From assembly GCF_007988945.1 (NCBI RefSeq), contig NZ_BJVC01000004.1, positions 124,001 through 188,000 on the forward strand: a stretch of DNA of 64,000 nucleotides. The letters run 5' to 3'. How positions within the stretch are numbered: the first letter of the stretch is position 1; the number at the start of each line of letters is the position of its first letter. Shown one piece after another: positions 8,829 through 18,353 of this stretch. Position numbers and translations under genes: made by a program. This DNA is from Swaminathania salitolerans. Its GTDB lineage: Bacteria; Pseudomonadota; Alphaproteobacteria; Acetobacterales; Acetobacteraceae. Below the pieces are notes generated by a model. That model made no database searches. It was not told the DNA's origin and was given only the letters and a program-made list of their open reading frames with translations.

Positions 8829-10664
8829 CTATTTCTGCGCCTTGACGGCGGCAATCCAGGCATCGACACGATCGCCAAGGAGCGTGAGCGGCATCGCGCC
8901 GCCGGACAGGATGACATCGTGGAATTTCCGGATGTCGAAACGATCGCCCAGCGCCGTCTTCGCCTTTTCCCTGAGACGCAGGATCGTCTGCTGACCCAGC
9001 ATGTAGCCGAGCGCCTGAGCGGGCCAGGCGATATAGCGATCGGTTTCGGCCTGCATATCCGGCTCGCTCGTCGGCGGATGGGCATGGAAGAAATCGATCA
9101 TCTGCTGACGGGTCCAGTGCAGATCGTGAACACCGGTATCGAGAACGAGACGATCGGCGCGCAGAAGTTCGCCGTTCAGCCGTCCGTAATCGCTGTACAG
9201 ATCCTTGTAGAAACCGAGCTCCTTGCCCAGGCCTTCGGCATAGAGCGCCCAGCCCTCGATATAGGCATTATAGAATCCCTGCTGTCGAAACGGGGGCAAA
9301 GGCAGGGATTGCGCCGTCGAGATCTGGAAATGATGCCCCGGAACGCCCTCGTGATAGGCCGTATCCTCGATGGTGTAGAGATCGCGTTTCGCGAAATCTC
9401 CCGTATTGACGAAAACGATCCCCGGTCTGGAACCGTCCGGCGTTCCCTGATGATATTCCGCGCCCGCAGCCTCGGCCTCGCGATAGCGTTCGACCGGCCT
9501 CACCTCGAGCTTCGTGGTGGGAATCCTGTCGAAATCCTTCGTCAGCGCAGGCCACATCTGGTCGATGTAATGACGGTAGAGGTCGACGATCTGCGCCCGT
9601 GAGGTCGCATAGAGCTTCGGATCCTTCGCGACCGAGCCCCGCAAGGCGGCAAGATCGCTGAAGCCCAGACGATGCGCGATCTCCGTCATCTGCGCCTCGA
9701 TCCGTGCCACCTGCGCCAGCCCGAGCGCATGGATCTCCGACGGGCTCATCGTGGTGGTGGTCAGCGTGCGGATATCGTAGCGATAGAGCGCGTCGCCGCC
9801 AGGCAGCGCCCATACGCCCTCCTCGGTCCGGCCATGGGCGATGTAGCCCTGCTTCATGAAGGCGGCGAGACGCCGGTAGGCGGGCCGTACGTCATGATCG
9901 ATGGCAGCGACGATCTCCTTGCGCAGACGTGCCCGATCCGCTTGCGGAACCGAAGCGGGAAACTGCGTCACAGGCTCGCCGAACGGGCTTTTCTCTCCGG
10001 CGGGAGCGGCGATCTGCTCGATCTGCTTCTCTGCCTTCTCCAGCAGGAAACGCGGTGGCATGAGGCCGTCTTTCTCGCCCTGCCGTGCAAGCGCGATGAT
10101 CTGCGCGATAACGCGGGGAACGGCCCGCAGGCGTGCGAGATAATCCTCGTATTGTCTGGTCGTTGCGAACGGAATGCTCGAGACGAAACCCGGAAGCTGA
10201 AGCTGGACGCCGTTCATCTGATCGATGGGCATCTCGTAGGTCCGCAGGCGTATTCCCTCCAGATCATCCTCAAGCTGCTGGATCATCATCGCCCGGCTGA
10301 TCCGGCGCTGCTCGTCGAGCGAAGCCGGGTCGAACGCCTGGAATTTCTTCAGGAACCGGGTGAGATCGGAGACGGATGCCCGGATATGGGCGAGGGAATA
10401 ATCGGTCCAGCGATCATTGTAGCGATAATCCCCGATCGATGTCGCAAGCTCGGGGCTGTTCCTCAGCGTGTATTGCCATTGCGCATCGAGAAGCCGGTCG
10501 AAAGCCGCCGCTTCCGGACCGGGGCGCTCCGCCCCGGCGGCCGGCGGCGAGGAAGACGACGGATCCGCAGCCCAGGCCGCGTGACCGAGAAGCAGACTAC
10601 CAAGCCCGATCAGGGCCAGTTGGGGAAGACGGGAATGGGGGCGGCCCGGGCGGCTCTTGGACAT
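8829..10664 (-). CDS. Exported DUF885 family putative metallopeptidase
   Basis: 611-residue protein with a signal peptide (basic start, then LPQLALIGLGSLLLGHAAWA, cleaved about residue 32), so probably periplasmic. The body matches the DUF885 family. The metallopeptidase-like motif YHEGVPGHHFQ (HE-x4-H) is followed about 35 residues later by a second acidic motif, EGWALYAEGLGKELGF. The late ALGYMLGQQTILRLREKAK stretch is also typical. Family members are assumed to be zinc carboxypeptidase-like enzymes; the substrate is unknown. It is convergent with speE, and the RND outer-membrane gene lies 43 bp upstream in the same direction. Confidence 0.85.
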   Translation of the reverse strand: MSKSRPGRPHSRLPQLALIGLGSLLLGHAAWAADPSSSSPPAAGAERPGPEAAAFDRLLDAQWQYTLRNSPELATSIGDYRYNDRWTDYSLAHIRASVSDLTRFLKKFQAFDPASLDEQRRISRAMMIQQLEDDLEGIRLRTYEMPIDQMNGVQLQLPGFVSSIPFATTRQYEDYLARLRAVPRVIAQIIALARQGEKDGLMPPRFLLEKAEKQIEQIAAPAGEKSPFGEPVTQFPASVPQADRARLRKEIVAAIDHDVRPAYRRLAAFMKQGYIAHGRTEEGVWALPGGDALYRYDIRTLTTTTMSPSEIHALGLAQVARIEAQMTEIAHRLGFSDLAALRGSVAKDPKLYATSRAQIVDLYRHYIDQMWPALTKDFDRIPTTKLEVRPVERYREAEAAGAEYHQGTPDGSRPGIVFVNTGDFAKRDLYTIEDTAYHEGVPGHHFQISTAQSLPLPPFRQQGFYNAYIEGWALYAEGLGKELGFYKDLYSDYGRLNGELLRADRLVLDTGVHDLHWTRQQMIDFFHAHPPTSEPDMQAETDRYIAWPAQALGYMLGQQTILRLREKAKTALGDRFDIRKFHDVILSGGAMPLTLLGDRVDAWIAAVKAQK

Positions 10665-10707
10665 CGGATCTCCTGTATCGCAGCGGACTGATGGCGATCC
10701 GAACCGG

Positions 10708-12207
10708 TCAGAACGCCGCGTGCCAGTCTGTGCCGGGAATCTTCATACCCGTATCGTTACGATGCCACCACCCACCTCCGAGCGCCTGGAAGAGAGCGAC
10801 GCTGTCCGTGAAGCGCGTCGCTTTCGCCTGGATGAGGGAGAGACGCGCCTCGAGCTCGATCTGGACCGCCGCCTGGAGAAGAACGGGCGAGATATCGCCA
10901 TAGGACATCTGCCTCTGGGAGATTGCCAGACTGCGGATTGCCGCATCCTCATTCGCCGCGCTTATCGTCAGCCCGTCCGAATCCTCCTGCAGGGCGTGAA
11001 GCGTATCGGCCACGTTCTGCATCGAGGTCAGAACCGTGTTCCTGTATTGCTCGGTCGCCGCAAGCAGGTTCGCGCGGGCCTCGCGCTCGAGATGCATCAG
11101 CTCGAATCCCTGGAAGATGGGCTGAGCGACCATGGCCCCGATCGTCCAGTTGCCGTAACCGGGCGTGAAGAACTGGCTCATGGCATTGATCGCCTGACCG
11201 GGGGTCGCGGAAAGCTGGACGTTCGGCAGACGGTTGGCGATGGCCACGCCAACCTGGGCGCTCGTACTGTGCATCTGCGATTCCGCCGCCCGGATATCGG
11301 GACGCTGCTCCAGCAGGGCAGTCGGAAGACTGACGGGCAGCGCGCCCGGAAGCCTGTAGGCGTCGAGAGGGATCTCCGGCAGTCTTTCCTGCGGCGTGGT
11401 GCCGATCAGCGCCGCGATCTGGTCATGCGCCTGCTCCGCCTGGAGACGCAGGGGAGGCAAGGTGGCCTGAGCCTGGGTCATCGCCGCTTTCTGGGCCAGA
11501 AGCTGGGCTTCCGAGATATCGCCGAGACGATATTGCTTCTCCATCACCGCAAGCAGCTTCTGCTGATTGGCGACGATCTCGTCCGTCGCCCGGATCTGTT
11601 CGTTCAGGCTCGACTGCGTGATCAGCGCCACGATCAGCGTGTTGATCAGCGTGTTCGTCGTTGCCACGAGTTCGAAACGCTGGAGCTCCGCCTGGGCCGC
11701 CTGGGACTCGACCTGACGCCGCAATCCGCCCCAGAGATCGGGTTGATACGAGATATTGAGCTGAAGCGTGTGCAGATTGTAGAGATAGGCGTTGTTTCCC
11801 GGCACGGGTGAGAGCGCCTGCGACGTCTTGTTCCGTGTCGGATTGAAAGAGGCCGAGATGCTGGGCAGGAGGGGCGCACCCGCGACCCGCGTCTGCTCAT
11901 AAGCCGCCTTGAGCGCCGCCTGGGACGATTTCAGCGACGGGTTGTTCCTGAGCGCGCGCGTCACCAGTGCATCGAGCTGGGGAACGCCGAAGGCGGTCCA
12001 CCACTCTCCGGACAGATCGGCGCCGGGCACGAGAGCCTGACGCGCTCCTGCCGCGAAGCCGCCGGGCGTACCGTGGATTTCTCCCGGCAATGCGTCGCTC
12101 TGATATCCCGCTTTCTGCAGAAGGGCCGGACGATGATAATCCGGCCCGATGGCGCAGCCGCCGAGAAGGGAAAGCACCAGAAGACCGATCGGAGCGGAAC
12201 GCTTCAT
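10708..12207 (-). CDS. NodT-family RND outer-membrane factor lipoprotein
   Basis: TolC-like channel that completes a tripartite efflux pump across the outer membrane. Its lipoprotein signal MKRSAPIGLLVLSLLGGCAI has the lipobox LLGGC. It is followed by GPDYHRP, the usual NodT start, and two repeated outer-membrane efflux domains (ARALRNNPSLKSSQAALKAA and LEQRPDIRAAESQMHSTSAQ). The 499-residue length is normal. Its ATG at 12207 overlaps the stop of the RND pump gene by 4 bp, so the two are coupled. It is the third gene of the pump operon. Confidence 0.94.
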   Translation of the reverse strand: MKRSAPIGLLVLSLLGGCAIGPDYHRPALLQKAGYQSDALPGEIHGTPGGFAAGARQALVPGADLSGEWWTAFGVPQLDALVTRALRNNPSLKSSQAALKAAYEQTRVAGAPLLPSISASFNPTRNKTSQALSPVPGNNAYLYNLHTLQLNISYQPDLWGGLRRQVESQAAQAELQRFELVATTNTLINTLIVALITQSSLNEQIRATDEIVANQQKLLAVMEKQYRLGDISEAQLLAQKAAMTQAQATLPPLRLQAEQAHDQIAALIGTTPQERLPEIPLDAYRLPGALPVSLPTALLEQRPDIRAAESQMHSTSAQVGVAIANRLPNVQLSATPGQAINAMSQFFTPGYGNWTIGAMVAQPIFQGFELMHLEREARANLLAATEQYRNTVLTSMQNVADTLHALQEDSDGLTISAANEDAAIRSLAISQRQMSYGDISPVLLQAAVQIELEARLSLIQAKATRFTDSVALFQALGGGWWHRNDTGMKIPGTDWHAAF

Positions 12208-15200
12208 GACACGGCTCCCGAACGGCGCGCGCGCCGTCGCTCGATATGATGCTCGAGCTCGAAGAAGAAGACGGGCAGGACGAACAGCGTGAGCAAGGTG
12301 GCAATGCCCAGACCGCCCACCACCACGGTTGCCAGGCCGCGCTGGACATCCGTCCCCACTCCGGTGGCCAATGCGGCAGGCAACATGCCCGCGCTGGCGA
12401 CGGTCGCCGTCATCAGCACCGGGCGGAAACGCTCTGCAGCACCGGCAAGCACGGAATCATGAATGCTCTGTCCCGAGCGGTGATGGCGGTTGATGGCCGC
12501 GATCATGATGATGCCGTTCTGCACCGCCACGCCGAAAAGCGCGATGAACCCGACGGCCGTCGCGATATTGAGCGTCTCACCGCGCAGGTGCAGCGCGATC
12601 AGCCCCCCCAGAGTGGCAAGCGGAACGACGCTCAGAACGAGCACGGCGTGACGGAACGTGCCGAACTCCATGAAAAGCAGAAGCAGCATGACCGAGAACA
12701 TGACGAGGAGTGCCACGCCCAGACGCGCCTGGGCGCGCTGCTCCTGTTCGAAGCTTCCGGCCCATTGCAGACGATAGCGGCGCGGATCGAAATGGACCTG
12801 TTCGGCGATACGCTTCCGGGCATCTTCCAGATATTGGGAGAGCGGCCGCTGACCATTATCGACCCGGATCGTGATCTGTCTTTCGCCCATCTCATGAGCG
12901 ATGTTGCTCTCTCCCATATGCAGTCCGACATCCGCCACTTCCGAAAGCGGGATCGGAGCGCCATCGCTCGAGCGCAGAGGGAGCGCCCGGATCGAGGCGA
13001 GATCCTGCAGGTCGCGGGTCCCGACGCGCAGGGTCGCGTTATAGACGCGATCCTCGACATAGACCTGCGTGATGGCCGCATCGCCGATGGCGTTCTGGAC
13101 GACCGTGCCGATATCGGACACGCTGATGCCATAGCGTGCCGCCTCTTCCCGCTTGGGCGTGATCATGAGCTGCGGAATCTGGGGCTCCTGGAAGATCGAT
13201 GCATCGGCCGTGCCGGGAACCTCATGCAGGATGCCGACGATCTGGCGCCCGATGCGCCGCAGCTCATGAAAATCGCTGCCGTAAACGCGCAGGACGAGCG
13301 GGGAATGGGCGCCGCCCACCAGATCGTTCATACCGTCCTGGATCGGCTGGCTGATGCCGAAACTGATCCCGGGAATACGCGAGAGCCTCTCGCGCAGACG
13401 GCCGATGAACTCGGCCTTGGTCTCGCCGCTGCGCCACTGATCGTAGGGCTTGAGGCCGACAGGCATTTCGATATGCGAGAACGTCCATGGATCGGTGCCC
13501 TCGTCATTGCGGCCGAGCTGGGTGATGGCATAGGAGGTTTCGGGAAACTCCCTCACGGCCGAACGTATCTCCCCTGCCATACGACTTCCCTGATCGAGGG
13601 AAATGCCGGTCGGCAGCTGTACCTGGAGCCAGAGCGCACCCTCATCGAGATCGGGCAGGAACTCGCGCCCGACCGTCGCCCCCAGCACGACCACACAGAC
13701 CAGGGCCGCCGCCCCGCCCAGAAAGGTGACGAGCGGTCGCGCGAGCATATGGGTCAGCCCCCGCTCATAGGCCCGATGCAGGGCCTCGAGCGGGCGGTTG
13801 TGCCAGATCCGGCGCGGCTTGTGCAAAGCGAGATAGCTGAGTGTGGGGATGAGACAGAGCGCGCAGGCCAGAGCGCCCAGCAGCGCGAAGCTGACCGTAT
13901 AGGCCATGGGACGGAACAGCTTGCCCTCGCTGCCCTCGAACGCGAAGAGCGGAGAATAGGCGACGATGATGATGAGCGTGGAGGAGAAGATCGAACGTCC
14001 CGCGATCCGGGCGACGCCCAGCACCTCGGTTGCCGTAAGGGTCGATCCGGGCGCCTGCTCGCGCAATCGCAGGATCGCCTCGGTAATGACGATCGCACCG
14101 TCGACGATGACACCGAAATCGATGGCGCCGAGCGAGAAAAGATTGGCCGCCATGCCGAAGAAATGCATGAGGACGAAAACGGTCGCGAGCGCGAGCGGGA
14201 TGGTGACCGCCGTGACCAGGGCACTGCGCGGACTTCCCAGAAAAAGCGTGAGGATGACGAGGACGAGCCCCACCCCCTCGACCATGGTTTCGCCCACCTT
14301 GTGCGTCGTGGCCTTCACCAGATTGTCGCGATCGATATAGGGGACGAGACGGACATTGAGCGGTTTGAGCCGATCCTGAAGCAGCTCGACCGTATGATGC
14401 ACGTTATCGAGCACCACGGAGGGGTTGGCCCCCGAGAGCATGGTCACGATCCCTTCGATCGTATCCGGATTGTTGTCCTTGCCGAGAATGCCCTCGCGGA
14501 TCTGGTGACCGAACTGGATCTGTCCGAGATCGCCGAGCAGGACGGGCGTGCCGTTATGCTGGGCGACCACGATATGCTTCATGTCGTCCAGCGTATGGAT
14601 CATGCCGACGCCGCGCACGATATAGGATTGCTCGCCGCGCGTGATCCGCCCGCCCGCCGCATTGGCGTTGTTGTTCCTGATGGCATTGACCACGTCATCG
14701 GTGCTCAATCCGAAGCGGAGCAGGGCGTCGGGCCGGAGCACGAGCTGGTATTCGCGTGTCAGACCGCCGAAATTATTGACGTTGACGATGCCCGGCACGC
14801 GCTGGAGCGTTGGAATCACGATCCAGCGCTGGACATCGGAAAGCTGCATCAGATCCATCGAATCCGATTCCAGCGTGTAGCGATAGATCTCCCCCGCCGG
14901 TCCCGTGATCGGACCGAGCTGGGGCGTTACGCCATCGGGCATGCTCGCCGTTCCGAGAAGCTCCAGCACGAGCTGGCGGGCCGTGAACACATCGACACCA
15001 TCATGAAAGATGAGCGTGATGAGCGACAGACCGAACGTGCTGCTCGACCGGCTCTCCGTGACGCCCGGCACTGCGGCCAGCGCACGCTCGAGCGGCACGG
15101 TGACCTGTTGTTCCATCTCCTCTGCCGCAAGCCCGGAGACCTGTGTCGTGATCTGAACGTTCACCGCGCCCAGATCCGGATAGGCCTCGACCGGCAGAAC

Positions 15201-15362
15201 GCGCCAGGCATAGCCCCCGGCGAGGGCCAGAAAGACCGCGCAGATGAAAACGATATGACGGCGCGCGAAGCACCAGGAAATAAGAGTCGCTATCACGGGT
15301 CGGAGGGCTCTTGTCGTTGGCGCTGAAGGATCAGTCGTTGTCGTTGAGGAGAATTGCGCCAC
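12204..15362 (-). CDS. Heavy-metal-type (CzcA/CusA) RND efflux pump
   Basis: 1052-residue inner-membrane proton antiporter of the RND superfamily. The fourth transmembrane helix carries DFGVIVDGAIVITEA, the D-D-E proton-relay signature of the heavy-metal (HME) RND branch. It also has LPVEAYPDLGAVNVQITTQV and the AEEMEQQVTVPLERAL porter-domain start, both typical of CzcA/CusA. The substrate is probably a divalent or monovalent metal ion, but which one cannot be told. The ATG at 15362 lies 32 bp inside the membrane-fusion gene and 4 bp overlaps the next gene, so all three are one operon. Confidence 0.92.
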   Translation of the reverse strand: MAQFSSTTTTDPSAPTTRALRPVIATLISWCFARRHIVFICAVFLALAGGYAWRVLPVEAYPDLGAVNVQITTQVSGLAAEEMEQQVTVPLERALAAVPGVTESRSSSTFGLSLITLIFHDGVDVFTARQLVLELLGTASMPDGVTPQLGPITGPAGEIYRYTLESDSMDLMQLSDVQRWIVIPTLQRVPGIVNVNNFGGLTREYQLVLRPDALLRFGLSTDDVVNAIRNNNANAAGGRITRGEQSYIVRGVGMIHTLDDMKHIVVAQHNGTPVLLGDLGQIQFGHQIREGILGKDNNPDTIEGIVTMLSGANPSVVLDNVHHTVELLQDRLKPLNVRLVPYIDRDNLVKATTHKVGETMVEGVGLVLVILTLFLGSPRSALVTAVTIPLALATVFVLMHFFGMAANLFSLGAIDFGVIVDGAIVITEAILRLREQAPGSTLTATEVLGVARIAGRSIFSSTLIIIVAYSPLFAFEGSEGKLFRPMAYTVSFALLGALACALCLIPTLSYLALHKPRRIWHNRPLEALHRAYERGLTHMLARPLVTFLGGAAALVCVVVLGATVGREFLPDLDEGALWLQVQLPTGISLDQGSRMAGEIRSAVREFPETSYAITQLGRNDEGTDPWTFSHIEMPVGLKPYDQWRSGETKAEFIGRLRERLSRIPGISFGISQPIQDGMNDLVGGAHSPLVLRVYGSDFHELRRIGRQIVGILHEVPGTADASIFQEPQIPQLMITPKREEAARYGISVSDIGTVVQNAIGDAAITQVYVEDRVYNATLRVGTRDLQDLASIRALPLRSSDGAPIPLSEVADVGLHMGESNIAHEMGERQITIRVDNGQRPLSQYLEDARKRIAEQVHFDPRRYRLQWAGSFEQEQRAQARLGVALLVMFSVMLLLLFMEFGTFRHAVLVLSVVPLATLGGLIALHLRGETLNIATAVGFIALFGVAVQNGIIMIAAINRHHRSGQSIHDSVLAGAAERFRPVLMTATVASAGMLPAALATGVGTDVQRGLATVVVGGLGIATLLTLFVLPVFFFELEHHIERRRARRSGAVS

Positions 15363-16500
15363 GGGTCACGACCCGCTCTCCGGCTTTCAGGCCGGTGAGC
15401 ACGCGCACGTTTTCTCCCTCGTCGTAGCTGACCGTGATCGCGCGGCGCTGGAAATGACGCGGTGCCCCCTCCTGGACGAACACGCTCAGACGATCGTTGT
15501 TCATGAGAAGCGCCGTCTTGGGGATCATGATCATCGGCGGCTGGGGAACCGCGATCTCGGCATCGGCAAACATGTTGGGCCGCAGATCGAACGCGGCATT
15601 GTCGCAAAGCATATGGGCAACGACCCGGCGCGTATCGGCATGAAGCGCCGGATCGATGGAAGAGACGGTGCCGGAACACACACGCCCCGGAATGGCAGGG
15701 ATCCGCACGGTCATGCTCTGGCCGGTCCGCACGAGCGCGGATGTGTCCTCCGGAAGGGCCGCATCGATCTGAAGACGGGAAATATCGAGAATGACGGCCT
15801 GAACGGCGGTGGGATCGGTAATGTTGACCCCCTCGGCCAGGGAGGTGCTGGCGACCAGTCCGTCGACCGGCGCGAGGAGATGCACCATGCCCTCTCCGTC
15901 CCGATCCGTACGGCTGTTGAGCGATTCCAGACGTCTCTCGGCGCGCTGGCGTTCGGCCTGAGCCTGGGCGAGATCGTTCAGGGCCGCGTCCAGATCCTTC
16001 TGCGCGTTCCCCCCGATGGAGAGCACGTCACGTGCCCGGCGCACGACCCGCTCCTGATAGGTCACCTGTGCACGGGCCTTGACCAGATCGGCATAGGCCT
16101 GATCGAGATCGCCCGAGGCGAGCACGGCAAGGACATCGCCTTTCCTGACGCTCTGGCCCGGCTGGAGATCCGTCCTGATCACTCGTCCCGTAACCGGCGT
16201 GAGGATGGGATAGCTCCGCCGCGGCTCGGCCTGGACCGTCGCCGGAACCCGGAGTCCATGCGCAAGAACGCTGGCCTCGACCGGCTGCACATGCAGACGC
16301 GCCATGAGAGGCGCCCCTTCTGCAACGACGATGGTGCTTCCCTCACGGGTGAATTGCGGATGCGCGGAGTCGTCCTGCGGGCCGTGCCGCAACCGCAGGA
16401 CCGCAAGGACAACGCCCAGAGCGACAAGAACGAGCAGAACGGCAACGGCCGGACGACGGGTCACGGCGCCGGGCATGAGTCTGGGCATGAGTCTGGGCAT
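15331..16500 (-). CDS. RND membrane fusion protein (CzcB/CusB-like)
   Basis: 389-residue periplasmic adaptor of the metal RND pump. One N-terminal helix (AVAVLLVLVALGVVLAVLRL) precedes the barrel-sandwich half-motif ILTPVTGRVIRTDLQPGQSV. A helical hairpin (YADLVKARAQVTYQERVVRR) and the second half-motif HLLAPVDGLVASTSLAEGVN follow. The start is ambiguous: three in-frame ATGs (16500, 16488, 16476) occur in a 12-bp tandem repeat encoding MPRLMPRLMPG. First gene of the operon, downstream of a predicted palindromic promoter. Confidence 0.9.
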   Translation of the reverse strand: MPRLMPRLMPGAVTRRPAVAVLLVLVALGVVLAVLRLRHGPQDDSAHPQFTREGSTIVVAEGAPLMARLHVQPVEASVLAHGLRVPATVQAEPRRSYPILTPVTGRVIRTDLQPGQSVRKGDVLAVLASGDLDQAYADLVKARAQVTYQERVVRRARDVLSIGGNAQKDLDAALNDLAQAQAERQRAERRLESLNSRTDRDGEGMVHLLAPVDGLVASTSLAEGVNITDPTAVQAVILDISRLQIDAALPEDTSALVRTGQSMTVRIPAIPGRVCSGTVSSIDPALHADTRRVVAHMLCDNAAFDLRPNMFADAEIAVPQPPMIMIPKTALLMNNDRLSVFVQEGAPRHFQRRAITVSYDEGENVRVLTGLKAGERVVTRGAILLNDND

Positions 16501-16506
16501 GGGCGG
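16471..16506. repeat. 12-bp tandem repeat spanning the start of the adaptor gene
   Basis: GGGCATGAGTCT occurs at 16471-16482 and 16483-16494, and a diverged third unit GGGCATGGGCGG at 16495-16506. On the minus strand each unit supplies an ATG, so unit number changes the length of the protein N-terminus. Confidence 0.85.
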
Positions 16507-16637
16507 ACAAGGCCGTCAGGAAAGCGCATCGGGCGTTCGGCTCCGGGATATGAAATCAGTGATGTCACGACTGAAGAGAATACGGACCCGGTTCGCAAGA
16601 ACGCAGCGATACGGCCCGACCCGCCTTCTAATAGGGA

Positions 16638-16683
16638 TTCGTAACGAACGATGCATGATAATTTCATGTCATGCATCGGGCAA
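16638..16683 (-). promoter_or_regulatory. Predicted promoter and operator of the metal RND operon
   Basis: On the minus strand, TTGCCC (16678-16683) and TATCAT (16655-16660) are separated by exactly 17 bp, a good sigma-70-type promoter. A perfect 9-bp inverted repeat, GATGCATGA (16650-16658) and TCATGCATC (16669-16677), fills the spacer and -10 element. A second palindrome, TTCGTAACGAA (16638-16648), sits just downstream near the expected start site. This placement is typical of MerR-type activators or repressors, but no regulator gene is adjacent. Confidence 0.6.
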
Positions 16684-16811
16684 TGTCCGACATATGAGGC
16701 CTGGGCACGAACCGACAGACGATCTGACAGAAGGGCCGATCCGCGACCGGATCCATGACATGTCCCGCCCTTGCCCCGCCCTGTGCGGATCGGGGGCAGG
16801 CATGAGGAGGC

Positions 16812-18140
16812 TCAGAGCGCCGTGTTGGCCGTCGATCCCGATACGGGGTCTCCGATCGTCCTCAGGGAACGCGGTCTCACCGGTCCCCCAAGGACATGAC
16901 CGATCGGGGTCAGCGCCTCTATGTGGTCGCAGAAGATCTTGAACACGGCGAGCATGGGAACGGAGAGGAAGGCCCCTCCTATTCCCCACATCCAGTCCCA
17001 GAAAAGCAGGGAGGCCATGACCAGAACCGGATTGAGCGTGAATCTCTTGGCGAGAAGCATCGGCGTGATCGTCTCGCCTTCCATGATGTGGATGCAGAGA
17101 TAGATCGCGGGAGGAAGCAGCGCCAGAAGGAAGGATGGAAAGCTGATCAGCGCCACACAGAAATACACCACCACGCCTGTCAGCGGACCGATGATCGGGA
17201 CGTAATTCAGCAGGAAGGCCAGCACCCCCCAGAGAAGGGGGTTGGGCATGCCCGTCAGCCAGCACTGAAGCAGATTGAGCAGCCCCACGAGCAGATTCAT
17301 GATGGTGATCGTCGCCAGATAGAGCGAGACGTTCCGCTCGATCTGGGTCGTGATCTGCACCAGGCGTCTCTTGTCCGAATAGGTCGGCATGATCTCGACG
17401 ATCCGGCGCAACAGGCTGTCTCCCTCGGTCATCAGGAAGAACAGCATGAGCAGCATGGTGAAGAGCTCCCCCATGAAGGCCCGCGTGCCGACGAGAACGG
17501 ACGACCCCCAGAGCCTCAGCGTCTCGGCGCTGTTGGAGGCGGAGGAAGAGGCCGCCGCCGCGGCGCTCACATGATGATGGCTGCTGCTCGAAACCAGGGA
17601 GATCACCCGGTAATAGCCGCGCTGGAGCGATTCGATCGGTCCCTGGAGAAAGGCGAGCTTGTCCTGCAAGGCCGGAAGGCTTTGCGGAACCTTCGTGAGC
17701 CAGGCTGCGGCCGGCACGGAAATGGCGGTGCCTATGCCGGCGACGATCACGAACATCGCGATGATCAGCAACAGGGCGGCGATCGGTTTCGGCAGCCGCA
17801 ACCGCCCATGGAGAAACCTCATGGGCGCGATCATCAGCAGATTGACGACCATGGCGAAGACGAAAGGCAGGACGATATCGGCGGCGCAATTGAGGGTATA
17901 GAAAAGCGCCAGAAGCGTGATGATCAGCACGCAGACATCGCGCAGGCTCAGACTGTGACGCAGCATCGCCTTGCGGATGATGCCGGCCTGGCCGGCATCC
18001 GGCTGGGCGGCATCGCCCTTCCTGCGCTCTCCTCCCGCAACCGGAGGGGGCACGACATGCGCCTTTTCTCTCCCGTCACGGTCGGCAGGGTCTGCAGACT
18101 CCGGGAGGGCGGTGTCCTGGGCCGGGGACGTGCCTGACAT
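16812..18140 (-). CDS. AI-2E family (PerM-like) permease
   Basis: 442-residue membrane protein with about eight hydrophobic segments. Features are an N-terminal soluble tail of about 60 residues, two paired helices (VCVLIITLLALFYTLNCAAD and VLPFVFAMVVNLLMIAPMRF), a periplasmic loop, and the conserved late helices GVLAFLLNYVPIIGPLTGVV and LLALLPPAIYLCIHIMEGET ending in GGAFLSVPMLAVFK. The first half of the loop contains an unusual Ser/His/Ala run near residue 190. The family includes AI-2 exporters and sodium/proton antiporters; the substrate here is unknown. Divergent from pqqA. Confidence 0.9.
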   Translation of the reverse strand: MSGTSPAQDTALPESADPADRDGREKAHVVPPPVAGGERRKGDAAQPDAGQAGIIRKAMLRHSLSLRDVCVLIITLLALFYTLNCAADIVLPFVFAMVVNLLMIAPMRFLHGRLRLPKPIAALLLIIAMFVIVAGIGTAISVPAAAWLTKVPQSLPALQDKLAFLQGPIESLQRGYYRVISLVSSSSHHHVSAAAAASSSASNSAETLRLWGSSVLVGTRAFMGELFTMLLMLFFLMTEGDSLLRRIVEIMPTYSDKRRLVQITTQIERNVSLYLATITIMNLLVGLLNLLQCWLTGMPNPLLWGVLAFLLNYVPIIGPLTGVVVYFCVALISFPSFLLALLPPAIYLCIHIMEGETITPMLLAKRFTLNPVLVMASLLFWDWMWGIGGAFLSVPMLAVFKIFCDHIEALTPIGHVLGGPVRPRSLRTIGDPVSGSTANTAL

Positions 18141-18237
18141 GTCGGGCTGTTCTTTCCTGCAATGGCGAATGCGGCGGCATCGGGTGTCAGAAGCCTTGTA
18201 AGCCGTTCAACAGCTCCGGATCACGAATGTTGCCCTC

Positions 18238-18309
18238 AACGTGAGGCACGTTACATTTAATTGGGTTGAATCCTTTTTCCTTGCAACCCATTTTCGGTTT
18301 CTGTCGTAT
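18238..18309 (+). promoter_or_regulatory. Predicted pqqA promoter region with inverted repeats
   Basis: TTGCAA (18281-18286) and TCGTAT (18304-18309) lie 17 bp apart, a plausible promoter ending about 45 bp before pqqA. Upstream are two inverted repeats, AACGTG-AGG-CACGTT (18238-18252) and TGGGTTG/CAACCCA (18262-18268 and 18284-18290). The second overlaps the -35 element and could be an operator. The AAGGAT before the pqqA ATG is its ribosome-binding site. Confidence 0.45.
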
Positions 18310-18353
18310 GACACCTGCAGCTCTCTGCAGCCTTCTCGTTCAAGGATATCATC

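Noticed and set aside
12246-15326. Plus-strand open frame of 1026 codons
   Set aside because: It is the antisense shadow of the RND pump gene, with Asp/Arg/His-rich composition and no recognisable domain.
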